DNA of 64,000 nt, from positions 540,220 to 604,219 of the forward strand of contig BCHH01000008.1 in the NCBI GenBank assembly GCA_001599595.1, in the 5' to 3' direction. Under the pieces are notes generated by a model. The model did no database searches. It worked only from the letters and a program-made list of their open reading frames with translations, and was not told the origin of the DNA. Shown piece after piece: positions 1 to 10,585 of the stretch; positions within the stretch are counted from its first letter, which is position 1, and each line of letters begins with the position of its first letter. Source of the stretch: Beverwykella pulmonaria (taxonomy: Eukaryota > Ascomycota > Dothideomycetes > Pleosporales > Melanommataceae). Made by a program: the position numbers and the translations under genes.

Positions 1-2128
1 ATTACCGCGTCGTCTAGTGGACCTCTTGGTTCGCTGATGTCGGTGCTTTGCCGTGTCGAAGACTGAACGATTGGGGCTGCTCCAAGGGGTTGAGTCGCAA
101 CGGTCCTATATGTCGCTGCGTGACCAGCCATAGAGCCTCGTCGATCGCCACTTAAATCCGTACAAAACTTGGCCTTGTTGTAGAATATGATGGGACCGTC
201 ATCGTGCCTTTTTCGTGACGACGAGCTTTGCATTGCCGAACTAGCGAATCCGGAAGAGTCTCCGCGTTGCTGGGCGGGGACAGGAGAGTTATTCGAAGAG
301 CTCATGTATATATTGTAAAAATCATCTTCGTCGTCTGAATCATCCTTGTGGAAGAATAGAGGTTCGTATGCAAATTTGCCCTGCTCCTTCCTTTTCGATG
401 CTCGCGCTGCATAACGTGCCTGTCGCTCTAATTCTAGCATCGACTCGCTGCTTGCTCCACCATTGCCCGACTTCAGTCGTCTAAGCGGCGACAAAGAATT
501 CGTGCCGCCCATGACTCCATATGGGGAGTCCCCAAGGTGCTCTGATGCACTGTCACTGCTACCATGGATCGCGTCCTGGTCGCCCCTCCATCTTATCTTA
601 CGACCATCGTGTGAGAGCTCGAACTTGGAACTGAATTCGGACACTGCCTCCTTCACGAAATCGGGGGTGACATTGATGGTATGGAGCTGAGCCATGTTGA
701 TGAGAAGATTGAGATACAGCCACCCATGGCCTTCTTCCGGCGCTCCCCCAGACACCATATCTGGCGGTGTGAAACCGAGATGTCGTATGTACTGGATATT
801 CTCTGCAGGCACTTGTGCTCGGTATGGGTCCAGGTCCAGTGGTCTGGTCGGCCTTTGATCAGGCGACCCAGAACCTGCAAGTTCGTGGTCACCGATGAAC
901 AGGGCCGAGGGAACCTTTTGGTGAACCTCGGAAGGCGCGAACGGAGTGTTCTCATCATCTTCAGATTGTGAAGGCATAATGCGCGCTTCACGAAGTCCCT
1001 CTAGCCTGGATCGCTGGCCCGTTGCTTCTTTGGCTCGTCGGTCTGCCATGGCTGCTGATTGGGCGACCTCTTCTTGTTGCATGGGCTGCGGGTGGCTTCC
1101 AGGTGCTGATCTCTTTCCGGCAAAGATCTGCTCCAGACGACGAACCACCAACTTTTTCTTCGACTTTTCTGTCATGGGCGCATTGCGCTTTGGGAGCAGG
1201 CCGGCAGGTATGTCGTGTAGGTAGGAGCGAATACTTTGCTGTTGCTGGTTGTACTGCGACTTGGACATCTTACGACGATCATTATCCTGACCAAAGAGCG
1301 CAGACATGGAGTTCTGGCCGGAAGCAGACATGGACGCATAGCCAGACTCTGCGACTCGAGATGTGTGTGAATAAGAGGACTTATGAGGGGCAAGCGGCGG
1401 CGCGTACATGAGCGGTGGGTAACCAGCATCCGGGCCACCATCAAGGTCTGCCGCGAACTTGCGAAGCTGTTCCTCCAACTCCTTCTTTTTATGGTCTGGC
1501 AGTCCGTGGAACCGTACTTCAAATAGCTTCTCATCCTGCAGATGGGCATCGTATAGCTTCTCATACTTCCTCAATTTCTGCTTCAGCTTTTTGTTTGTGA
1601 CGGTCAGATCATCGATGACGCTCCTAAAATCCTGTGCGCTGCTGCTGTCGGTGTCGTGGCGCAGTATCTGGGGGCGATGAGGCATCATGGCTGACTTGGG
1701 GAGCTTTTGGTTTGCGCGGAAATCGTACCCCTCAGGTGGGGTCCCCGATGAGGAGGAGTTGCGAAGAAAGAATGGCGGATCATCTACGCACGGATGAGCA
1801 ATCTACTTCGTCTTACACCAAGAGCATGACCCTTACTGTCTAGGAAGGCGTTACTTTGCACCGCATTGTTGTTTCTTTTCTCATACCAGTGGCCTGCATC
1901 GCTGCTTTCGCCTGAGCTCTGTTTGTGAACGTTCAGCTTGGGGGACACAGTCGATGGCGGGTTCGCCTGGTCGCTTGCGGGGGCTGGAGAAATATGTGGA
2001 GACGAGTGGCCGTGTCGAATTGACACGGACTGGTGGGCGGGCGGGCGGCGAGGGTGCTGTTGCGATGTGGTGTTTTGAAGATTGTCCATATTCAGGCGGT
2101 TGGGATGCACTATGGCAGGCAGGGTCAA
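1..2128 (-). CDS. frq: Frequency (FRQ) circadian clock protein, 3'-truncated by the window edge
   Basis: FRQ is the negative element of the fungal circadian oscillator. It is a largely disordered protein that works with FRH and casein kinase 1 to inhibit the White Collar complex. Exons (minus strand) are 2128-1837 and 1783 to beyond 1, with a 53-nt GTAAGG...TAG intron. About 692 residues are visible of the usual 950-1000. Seen in order: a basic N-terminal stretch followed by SSGESSDAGHWYEKR; a coiled coil near residues 146-210 (FRSVIDDLTVTNKKLKQKL); an FCD1-like block near 279-319 (SIRSYLHDIPAGLLP, KKKLVVRRLEQIF); an FCD2-like block near 426-476 (NIQYIRHLGF, INMAQLHTINVTPDFV, GRKIRWRG); and FYNKAKFCTDLSGD close to the edge. 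These blocks match remembered Neurospora FRQ. The FRH-binding and PEST parts lie outside the window. Translation may start at 2128 or at the in-frame ATG ending at 2089 (MDNLQ). Confidence 0.95.
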
Positions 2129-2572
2129 TCAAGGTCCATCTGACAATCAAGCGGAGACGTTGGCAGCTCGTTAGGTGAGCCGGGAGGAATCAGCGGTAGT
2201 GTGCCGTTCGAATACTCGTTGTCGGTTTGCTTGGTGGAGAGTTGGAGGAAGACGGGGGAGCTGGAGATGTGTGCAGAGACAACACCTGCGCAGGCATATG
2301 GCGTGAGTGCTCCTCTGGCCGTGGAGGCCATGCCATGTTGTCGATGAGATCGTGCCATTTCTTTCGATTTCCATGTCGATGTTCATGTTCGGTGTCGATT
2401 TCCAGGGAAATGCCTTGGCGCACAGCGATCGGGCAAATGGCTGTGATGGGTCCAGCCCCCGAAAGACATCGACGATGAGCCTCGTTCTCTGCAACACCAA
2501 TGCCCGAACAGCGCCCGCCTGCCACAACGCACTCGTTCGGACTACGCACCCGCCAATGGTCGCACCCGCTGA

Positions 2573-2589
2573 GATCGCACGCCCCGATT
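2573..2589. promoter_or_regulatory. Candidate White Collar/light-response-like motif
   Basis: GATCGCACGCCCCGATT lies about 450-485 bp upstream of the candidate frq start codons. It resembles the spaced GATC...CGAT pair recognised by the GATA-type White Collar complex at Neurospora frq. The motif is short, so this is inference from position and form only. Confidence 0.3.
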
Positions 2590-2636
2590 GACCCCTTCTA
2601 GAACGGTCGCACCCTGCCCATACGTGGATCGCAGCT

Positions 2637-2660
2637 CTTCGCCTTCGCCTTCGCCTTCGC
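2637..2660. repeat. Hexamer tandem repeat (CTTCGC)4
   Basis: Four perfect copies of CTTCGC lie in the frq upstream region. No function is evident. Confidence 0.9.
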
Positions 2661-2732
2661 GGCCCCTTCAACGATTCTGTAACGATGCGGCAAGCAGGGG
2701 ACGCTGCTGACTGCGCTTGGCAGAGCTCCCTT

Positions 2733-2746
2733 GGATCTCGATCGTG
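2733..2746. promoter_or_regulatory. Second candidate GATC-CGATC light-response-like motif
   Basis: GGATCTCGATCGTG sits about 600-660 bp upstream of the candidate frq starts. It has two GATC cores in tight spacing and, on the other strand, GATCGA. It is a candidate White Collar site by analogy only. Confidence 0.3.
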
Positions 2747-3865
2747 TCCCAACTGATACTGGCCGGAGTGCTCTTCTCCGCTGTTCCATGAGCATGAGAT
2801 CATATCTCACGACGTCTGAGGGAAGAACGCTGGCCGTGTGCCCTCGTATTGGCAGCTGGACCCTGATTTCGACTGCAGGATGCCCCAACCCGGAGTATCT
2901 GCATTGATTGGCAGACCCCCCAAGGAATCTGCATTGCTTACCGGGCAGGCCCAGCGGGATCGAGTTTTGGAGTGTCCATCGTGGCTTGTTTCCGCTACCG
3001 AGAGACCCTGAAAGTGGTCGTGGGATTGGCGACAGGCCAATCGGCTGCTCTGTGAGCAGGATCGCGATGACTTGCAGCAGCTCCCGTTAGGCCCTACGTC
3101 ATAGGCTTCAACTTTTCTCCTGGTCGTTGTTCAACGCTGAAGCCCTCTCGGCCTCGTCAGCCGTGTGGGGTGACGTTGAACTGGATCGGCCAATATGGAA
3201 CTCGAAGTGCTTGACCGACCAAACTACCAATGTGCCCGGATATCATCACCATGAAGTTGGATATTGGCATTTACACAGCCATGCGCAAACTCCTGTGAAA
3301 AAAAATTTCACCACTGCCGTGGAGGAGCAGTGTGCGCAGGGAACGGTCGTTGCCGACGCAGGGTGGGAGCCTGACTGCATGCTCGAGCAATTCAGGGAAG
3401 AGGTACACGACCCTCCCATGAACAAGGAACTAGCGCGTGCCACCGCACAGGTAAAAAACTAATGATATGTATGGAAAACCCACGGATAGTACTGGTCACC
3501 TGTTTATGTGAGGCCGTGTAAGAAGAATTGCTTCGACCAAGGCACCAGAAGTAAGAATCCTAAACAGATGATATCCCAGCCCCGGTGGTGATATTACTCC
3601 GTTCGCTCTCTTCCCATTATTACATGTCCAGGCGAGTATTCCAATGATTGGGTGGAAGTCTTGCCAGATACGATTGGATTGAATAGTTCGTGCATAATCC
3701 TTCGGCCCTCTGGCTGGCTGAACTTGATTAGCTTCGTAAAGGGTTTGCCCAGAAGTCATAGCATGGAAAAGTAATATATATCTCTGGTAGTACAGTTTTG
3801 GTATACAAGAATGCGACCTTCTCTTCGGCTACTCTCCGAATGGGACGGAACGAGGTGATCGTGCC

Positions 3866-4689
3866 TCATATCCGCACCCCTTTGCTCCTCAAGACGTTCA
3901 CAGCTGAGTGTCCGGTGTAGTCGACCCACTCTCCAAGGGCCCCGAGATATCCTCCAACTTTGGTCACATCTTCCAATCTGGCATCCAAGAACTGTTCGGT
4001 TTCAACGAAGTTTTTGGACGTGTCTTGGGTCATGAAGACCTCCGTAGCCGAGTAGATGGCCGATAAACTGGCTCGTTTGGTGTACCAACTTGTATCAACG
4101 CTCGTGTCGCCGGCAAGAAACCAAATCTCGTCCGCGAGCTTTGCTAATTCGGCAAGGGAGGGGGGGACGTAGCTTGGCTGAGCCATGATCGCGAGTGCCT
4201 AGCCATGGTAAGCTCTTTGGTATACGCCGTAATGAAATAACAACCCACCTGTTGCCAACGATGTATTATGGGCTCATTAGCCCGCAGTCGCGCCAATGTC
4301 AGTGTTCGCACTTTTGCGCCAATGCCCTGCTTCTTTCCAGTCCCTTGCTCGCCTTCCGCGGGAAACTGCACCGAGTCTTTCAAGGCCATGCGCTGCATGA
4401 CGAGGTGGTACTTGACCAGATCGAAGACTCCCTGCGGGAGCAGGTTGGTTGAGACATCAAGATATCCCGCATCGCGCGCACCAAGCTTGAGCGCATTCAA
4501 TGTGAAGCCATGTGCGGGAACGTGTGATATTGCCGAAGAGAGAATCGCAGATTCGGCAGGCGGGAACGGCAGTGGCTGGCTGTATTCGTAGGAATGGTAG
4601 AAACACCTCTGTCTCCAAAGCGCCGGGCCAAATGAGGCTACTCGGCAGGTTCCGAATACCGAACCAGCTAATCGACTCGACGGAGTCAT
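3866..4689 (-). CDS. coq9: Ubiquinone biosynthesis protein COQ9, mitochondrial
   Basis: COQ9 is a lipid-binding accessory protein of the coenzyme Q synthome in the mitochondrial matrix; it presents intermediates to COQ7. Exons are 4689-4249 and 4198-3866, joined by a 50-nt GTGGGT...TAG intron, giving 257 residues, normal for the family. The first ~35 residues are rich in R, S and A without acidic residues, as in a mitochondrial presequence. The family core is clear: LNALKLGARDAGYLDVSTN, then RLRANEPIIHRWQQ across the intron to ALAIMAQPSYV, then LADEIWFLAGDTSVDTSWYT, and a terminal GHSAVNVLRSKGVRI. The gene is divergent from cmr1, 515 bp away. Confidence 0.96.
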
Positions 4690-5204
4690 GATGATGTGGG
4701 ATGGAGATTCAGATCCTTGTCGATGGGGATGAACGTCTCAAGGCCGGCATCGATCGAGGAAATTTGGCAAGGGCTGAATCTCGATGGCAATCAAGAGACA
4801 AAGTCGTGAGACGGTTGTTGATTGCACGCATCAGAAGAGGGGGCGATGATGAGATGTTTTTCCTCAGAGGCGAGCTTGCTACTTTGTGCAAGGCTAAGGC
4901 CTAGATTATAGCACGTGATTGCGTTGACGCCAAAGACGCGTCGACGCGTTTTGCCATGCCACTTTGAGAAAGCTTCTGCCTCCTTCCTCATGCGCATCCT
5001 TTCGCCATCGTCGCAATCACAGGGCCAGGTAAGTGAACACTTGAATGTGCGCAGAGTTTAATATCCCTTCTAACATCTAGCATTAGACTTTGCTTTTTAC
5101 CTCATTCCAGTATCTGCGAAAGTACTCCCTGAGCAGCATTCTCCAGACAATCGGCTCGCGGCGCATCTCAAAACTTGCTCTCAGACCTGCCACCCATCTC
5201 CAAC
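4690..5204. promoter_or_regulatory. Shared divergent promoter of coq9 and cmr1
   Basis: This is the 515 bp between the coq9 start (minus) and the cmr1 start (plus). It holds a perfect palindrome with two MluI boxes, listed separately. I see no gene inside it. Confidence 0.7.
4936..4949. promoter_or_regulatory. Double MluI cell-cycle box (MCB) palindrome
   Basis: ACGCGTCGACGCGT is a perfect 14-bp palindrome made of two ACGCGT boxes separated by CG, 256 bp upstream of the cmr1 ATG. ACGCGT is the site of the MBF (Mbp1-Swi6) factor that drives G1/S and DNA-replication or damage genes in yeasts. That it regulates cmr1 is inference. Confidence 0.45.
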
Positions 5205-6921
5205 ATGGCGCCACGGAAAGCAGAGCTCAGCGAATATGAGCGCAAGCGACAGGAAAACATCGCGAAGACGCAAGCTCTTTTGCGGAACCTAGAGATGGAA
5301 GCCGCGGAAGCTGGCCTCGCACCAACCTCGCGATCCAATGCAGCCCCAGGGACCAACGCCGCACGCAAGAAAACCGCGCCCAAACCCAAGAAGATAAGGC
5401 AGGAAGAAATTATACCGCGCCGAACTTCATCGCGTCTAAAGGGCATCGAGGCTGACAGCGAAACGGCGAAACGGAAAGCCGAGGAGGAATACGACGCACG
5501 AAGAGAGGCGGATCGCGCGAAAAGGCAAAGGATCAGTGATGCGTTCAATTTCAGCGACATTGTGGTTGCGGGGAAGGAGTGGGATCAGGATGGAAAGTTC
5601 TCGTCGATCGTGGCGCCCGCGAAGCCGTACCAGCGGACTTTCAGTGCGGATAGGGTCAAGGAAACCACGGATAAAGAGTTGAGAGTGCTGAGGGAGAAAA
5701 TGATGGGGCTTCAGCTTTGGGAAACGTATGGACCGAACCAGATTAAACTAACTCCTGAACGTATTGTAAGCTTCTCTTTTCCCAACGAACTGCTCATATC
5801 CCATTGGCGCTAACCTCCCAATGGTACTCTATGGGTTTCCATCCCACAGCAGACAAGCCATTGGTATTCGCGGGCGACAAACTAGGCAATCTAGGAATAA
5901 TCGACTGCTCCCAGAAGGCCACAGAAATAAAGACTGAAGATGACGAAGAAGTCGACGACGAAGGCCCGAATATCACCACTCTCAAACCCCACACACGAAC
6001 CATACATACCTTCCAATTCAGCCCACACGATTCCAACGCCTTGTATTCTGCATCATACGACTCCACAGTCCGCAAACTGGATCTCGCAAAAGGCGTTGCA
6101 ATCGAGGTCTACGCGCCATCCGATCCCAGCGAAGACGCGCCCTTATCCGGTGTCGAGATCTCCAAAAACGACGCAAACATGCTATACTTTTCTACGCTAG
6201 ACGGCAAATTCGGAATGTACGATATGCGCACCCCGTCGGAAAAAGCAGCGGGTCTGCAAATCTTTCAATTGTCGGAGAAGAAGATCGGAGGGTTTAGTCT
6301 ACATCCTGAGCTCCCGCATCTGGTGGCTACAGCTTCATTAGACCGCACGCTCAAAATTTGGGACCTGAGGAAGATTAGTGGAAAGGGGGATTGGAGGGTC
6401 CCTGCGCTCGTCGGCGAGCACGAGAGTAGGCTGTCGGTGTCGCATGCTGCATGGAGCTCGGCGGGCCATGTGGCCACTGCTTCGTATGATGATACCATCA
6501 AGATCCACGATTACAGTAATTGCGGTGATTGGAAGGTTGGCGCGTCATTGACTGAAGCCGAGATGAAGCCTGCAGTCGTGATACCTCATAACAACCAGAC
6601 AGGAAGATGGGTCACAATGTAAGTAATCCACTCCCTTATTGTGGCAACAACCGGTTGGCCATGATTATGGAAATGTTTGTTAGGCTGATGGTAGTGTCTA
6701 GATTACGAGCCCAGTGGCAACTGTACCCTCAAGATGGCGTGCAACGCTTCTGTATAGGCAACATGAACCGCTTCGTCGATATCTACACCGCCAAGGGTCA
6801 ACAATTGGCCCAGCTGGGCGGCGAAGGAATCACTGCTGTTCCAGCTGTTGCCAAATTCCATCCCACGCAAGACTGGGTCGCTGCCGGAACTGCCAGTGGA
6901 AAGCTTTGCTTATGGATGTAG
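5205..6921 (+). CDS. cmr1: Cmr1/WDR76-type WD-repeat DNA damage-binding protein
   Basis: Cmr1 binds DNA and nucleosomes, prefers UV-damaged DNA, and gathers in nuclear quality-control foci under replication stress (family knowledge). Exons are 5205-5765, 5825-6618 and 6702-6921, giving 524 residues, the usual size. The N-terminus is basic and coiled ([15 protein letters not shown]), followed by WD repeats with [49 protein letters not shown] and [16 protein letters not shown]. The start is the ATG at 5205; the frame is open upstream only from non-ATG codons. Intron 2 (83 nt) is canonical. Intron 1 has a good donor (GTAAGC) and branch site (GCTAAC, 5809-5814), but the only join that keeps the conserved YSMGFHP block ends in TGG, not AG. 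Confidence 0.93.
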
Positions 6922-8188
6922 GCAAGTATCATGGCCTTGTTTTGGAAGGTGTACCGGCGTTGGTCAGTTGGATTAGGGATCATACGATATTTTCAACCTC
7001 GGTTTTTACTACGGTGGAGGCAAGGCGTAGAATGCAGTCTAATCATTTGACTTAGTTGAAAAGCGTACTGGATCGGAACGTATGGGCTGCGCATGGGGAG
7101 TATTGGTCCTTGGTGCTTCTAGACGCGATATATTGCTGAAATAATCGGAGAGCATGGCTTCTATATTAAATTCTCGGGCGACATCGTAGTTTTTGGATTG
7201 CGGCCGAACTTCGTTGTTCATGCATTCGTCTCGCCTCTGGAATAATTGATAATGTCAACGCCACGGTGGTGTGTAACATGTTCCCGTGCATAGCAGTCCT
7301 CTCTGCCTTAGTTCGCCATCCAATCGCCATCACTTCAATATTCGGCAACGCAAACATGATATGTCATTCCCTTAGAAATCCTCGCCGCACACTCCAATTT
7401 CTTTTTCCCCCCCAAAAATGCACTGTCCACAGTCTATCACCATCAGCAATGACGTTCCTTGTTTCACCATCCTTCGTACACCGCTGATCAAAATCACATC
7501 ACAATCGATAGCACCAATGGTTTAGATATTCCTTCTTCAGGCCTTAACCCGCGTGCTATAGGCTCTTTTACTATAATGGATAATGAAAACGAGGCTGCGC
7601 GGATTAAGGTTAAGGTGTGGCTCGCGCTAAGCAACGGTCCACTTCGCCCTTGGAGGACTCGTAGTGCTTGAAAGGGCATATTGATTTCGATAATTGGGGA
7701 TTGTGGTGGAAGGGCCAGTGAATCACGCTGTCACACTATTGAATTTCTAAAGTTACGCATGCAGTTCGCTTAGATTCCGAGCGACTTGAGGCTGTGTGCG
7801 TGTGCCCTGTGATCGTCCAACGGTTTTGATTCGCAGATCACTCACATCGGTGCTGTGGGAACTGTCCTGTTTGGACACTCACGATGCAACATACGACTTT
7901 TGCCGTCCTGCTCCGCGGGCAGCGACCTATTCTTGGATTCGTCGTCCGTACATGGCAACTTGGACGCGAAATAATGTCAGGGATGCGGTTTGGCGGGCGT
8001 TCTCTCGGTCGTTAATCTATGTACAATACCGATGTCGATGGATTCCCCTCACCGCGCCAAGTATAAAGAGTGGATTAGTTCCGCGCTTTTAAACCTCATC
8101 ATATCACGGCATTTACACTCAGTAACTACACAGCTCAATATCTAAAACTTTACACTCGCTCACCACACTCGCTTCCACCTTCAACACC
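6922..8188. other. Intergenic, cmr1 3' flank and promoter of the secreted-protein gene
   Basis: About 1.27 kb without a supported gene. Reading frames are short and unlike coding sequence. A TATA-like element sits near its right end. Confidence 0.5.
8062..8067 (+). promoter_or_regulatory. TATA-like box of the secreted-protein gene
   Basis: TATAAA lies 127 bp upstream of the ATG at 8189, a plausible position for a gene with a short leader. Confidence 0.45.
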
Positions 8189-8777
8189 ATGAAGACCGCC
8201 ATCGCTTTCTCGGCCCTTGTCGCCAGCACCTTCGCTCAATACTTTGGCGTCATCTCCGCGCGCAGCGCCTCGCCCATCCACCTGCAAGAACTGACTGCCC
8301 GCGGTGGAAAGTTTTACCTAGGTGGCGGCCCACCATCGTCCTACTGCCCCCCGCAAGTCGGCGATGCGTGCCCGCCTGGAAACTGGACCGAATTTGCAGG
8401 CGGACAGGGTACGCTATCCCTCGGCGTGGTGGTTCCAGGCGGCCAGCAAGTCTACATCGCGCCTGACGGGACCATGAGTTATACTGCGCCGCACTCGGCG
8501 TACAAACCTGCGGGGAGTATTGTCGATGGGTGGTCCAAGACTGAGGGGACAAGCTTTGGGTATCTGACGTTCAAGGATGGGCTTATTGCTTGTCCTGCAG
8601 GAGCGGGGAATGGGTACCAGGTCTATGGACATATTGCGGATGTGACGTTTGCGCCGGATTGTCTGGGATTTAGTGCTCTTACTTGTAAGTTTTGCCTTCA
8701 TTCGTTTCCTGCGATGGATCAGTTGGCTGATTGTGGTGATAGCGAACGCGACTACGCCCGGCGCCTGGGAGTATTAA
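8189..8777 (+). CDS. PhiA-like (IgE-binding-type) secreted cell-wall protein
   Basis: Exons are 8189-8684 and 8743-8777, with a 58-nt intron carrying a GGCTGATTG branch region, giving 176 residues. A signal peptide (MKTAIAFSALVASTFA) is followed directly by YFGVISARSASPIHLQ. The mature protein has a small number of Cys, an N-glycosylation motif (NWT) and the pattern GGQQVYIAPDGTMSYT, DGLIACP, DCLGF. This matches the fungal PhiA family, whose Aspergillus members are cell-wall proteins needed for phialide and spore development and known as minor allergens. The short second exon (SNATTPGAWEY, stop) supplies the C-terminus. The TATA box and leader suggest strong expression. Family assignment is from remembered alignments; the precise role here is inference. 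Confidence 0.8.
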
Positions 8778-8929
8778 AAGTATACAATGCATTTGCAGGC
8801 GTATAGGACGAATGGGCATAATATGATCTGAACGTGCGGGATGCATACATCCGGGAGGAAGGAGAAGGTTGACGAGTAATGGAGGGAGGAAGGAAGGGAA
8901 GGGAGAACATGCCTAACGAAATAATCGTT

Positions 8930-9384
8930 CTAACGATACACACTCTCTATCAATATAATCTTAATTCTCTCCACTTCCTCGTCTGGCGTTCTATCCTTGA
9001 CCGTGATATTACTGACGACAATTGTCTTTTCGCGACTTTTCATCCCCTTTGCGACTTCCACGTCTGATTTCGGGACTTTGAGAACCTGGCGTACTATTAA
9101 CATCAACCTCAACCCAATACCGGTTCGAGGCTGGGGTTCCAACGCACGTGAGCAATCATCTCCCTAACAGCCTTGTTGGCCTCCCCTTCTCTTGCCTGTG
9201 CAGAAACACACACTTCAATTCCCTCGTCTGTAACGGCTGCAATGCCTTCTCTTTTGGCACTGACACCTGGCTTCACGTGGCATAGGAGCTGGATTGATGC
9301 ACCTTGTGTCTTGGATTTGGCCGCGATGAACCGGATGGCTGGTGTGAGCATTGTTATCGGACCCGCCGGAGAGGGATGCAGCAT
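8930..9384 (-). CDS. DUF167 (YggU/C15orf40-type) family protein
   Basis: Exons are 9384-9148 and 9085-8930, joined by a 62-nt GTGCGT...CAG intron, giving 130 residues from the chosen start. The conserved DUF167 core is visible: LLCHVKPGVSAKREGI, VCVSAQAREGEANKAV, then across the intron VLKVPKSDVEVAKGMKSREK. These are small conserved alpha/beta proteins of unknown biochemical function found in bacteria and eukaryotes. The start is uncertain: in-frame ATGs end at 9471, 9384 and 9351, and the last precedes the first conserved residues (PAIRF). The gene converges on the PhiA-like gene, leaving only about 150 bp between the two stops. Confidence 0.85.
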
Positions 9385-10500
9385 GTGACTTGTGACCTGT
9401 GACTTGGTCTGGAAGGAGCAGTGAATGTTAATTAGTGGCGGCTGCGGGCCGATCGAAATGGCGGTGATCAAAGCCGATCTAAACCGAGAGTCGTTCCGAG
9501 TCCAACACCTCCATCAAACAGAGATAGGTCGAGGTAACAATTTATTTTTTGGCCTGCTTGGACCAAGTGTTGCAGTAGATTCGCACAGAAATCGATACTG
9601 CTTTTGACATTCGACGCCAATAGAAGGTGCACCAATTCCACTATCAAAGACGTGCTCCGACATCGCGGGGCATCCCGGTTCCAAGCTTAGTGGGGGTCTT
9701 AGTTCCCTTACAGGCATTTAGGATTGAGACCGGGCATTTTGTAACCTGCTTTCAATACGATACCATATCATTTTGTGTATATATCAAATTAAGTGAATAT
9801 GCTTTGTCATTTCTTATCTTTCACGTACACCAACGTGCACACTGGCGTACCCGTGCTTGCACCGAATGGTCTGCGATCGACGACCAATTTTATGAAAATT
9901 GAGCTGTCACCAAGTTATTTAGCCCATCAAAGGTTTTCCAATTAAGTATGAATCTTCTATATTAGTTAGAAAGTTGAGACGCCCACAAAGAAGATGAAGG
10001 AATGCTCTGTTTGGCTTCTTGGCCGCCAAGAGTCCTGAACATTATTGTACTGAATTCACTTACGTAGGGAGCCCTTACGCTTATTCAGATGCCGCTCACC
10101 ATATCTGATTGGAGCGTTGTGCTGATTAATTAATAACACTGCTATTACGCCGCCTCTCCACGCTCCGTCCCGTAGAGAGCGATAACCCTCGCGTCTACTT
10201 GTACTTAGGGGAAACCTCACCTCTCTCAACCGTTAAAGACAGCTCGACGCGTGAAGAGAGTTTAAAATTACATAAGACAATGCTCACCGACGAGATAAAA
10301 GGCGGACTGGGCTCCCTCTATTTCTGGTTTCTCAACACCCAATTCTCTGATTCCCAGCTTTTTGAGCGGCACTCGTGTTGATTTTTGCCGAGAAGCGTGT
10401 TTACATCATTGACGCAAGGAGTATTCACAGCACTGAAGAGTTATCTACAGCAACTCAAGCAGCAGGAGCAGCAACCAGTGCCTACCTTTATCAATCGCAT
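9385..10500. other. Intergenic, partly A+T-rich
   Basis: About 1.1 kb with no gene I can support. The part from about 9,750 to 10,140 is richer in A+T than its flanks and could be old non-coding or decayed sequence; no recognisable element remains. Confidence 0.4.
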
Positions 10501-10570
10501 GTGAGTACTGTCCAATTAGCACGGCAACGAACTCTGCCTCACAAAATCTCAACTACTAACGCGCCTCTAG
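10501..10570 (+). other. Candidate 5'-UTR intron of the arginase gene
   Basis: GTGAGT at 10501 and CTACTAACGCGCCTCTAG ending at 10570 form a well-formed 70-nt intron that ends 15 bp before the arginase ATG. It would remove leader sequence only. Confidence 0.5.
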
Positions 10571-10585
10571 TAGAACTTCCACACA

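Larger units (their letters stand above)
2129..3865. other. frq upstream region, no convincing gene
   Basis: This is 1.7 kb between the frq start and the coq9 stop. Several overlapping reading frames of 60-210 codons occur on both strands, but none shows family-like composition or splice structure, so I read it as frq promoter and leader plus the coq9 3' flank. It contains a short hexamer repeat and two GATC/CGAT motif pairs, listed separately. Confidence 0.5.

Noticed and set aside
2171..2803. 210-codon minus-strand frame upstream of frq
   Set aside because: Arg-rich stretch arises from the CTTCGC repeat; no motif, and other frames in the same DNA are equally open.
3127..3462. 111-codon plus-strand frame between frq and coq9
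   Set aside because: No recognisable domain or splice structure; a single isolated frame of this size is expected by chance.
5175..5204. Upstream start of cmr1 at 5175
   Set aside because: The codon is TTG; the first ATG (5205) matches the family start.
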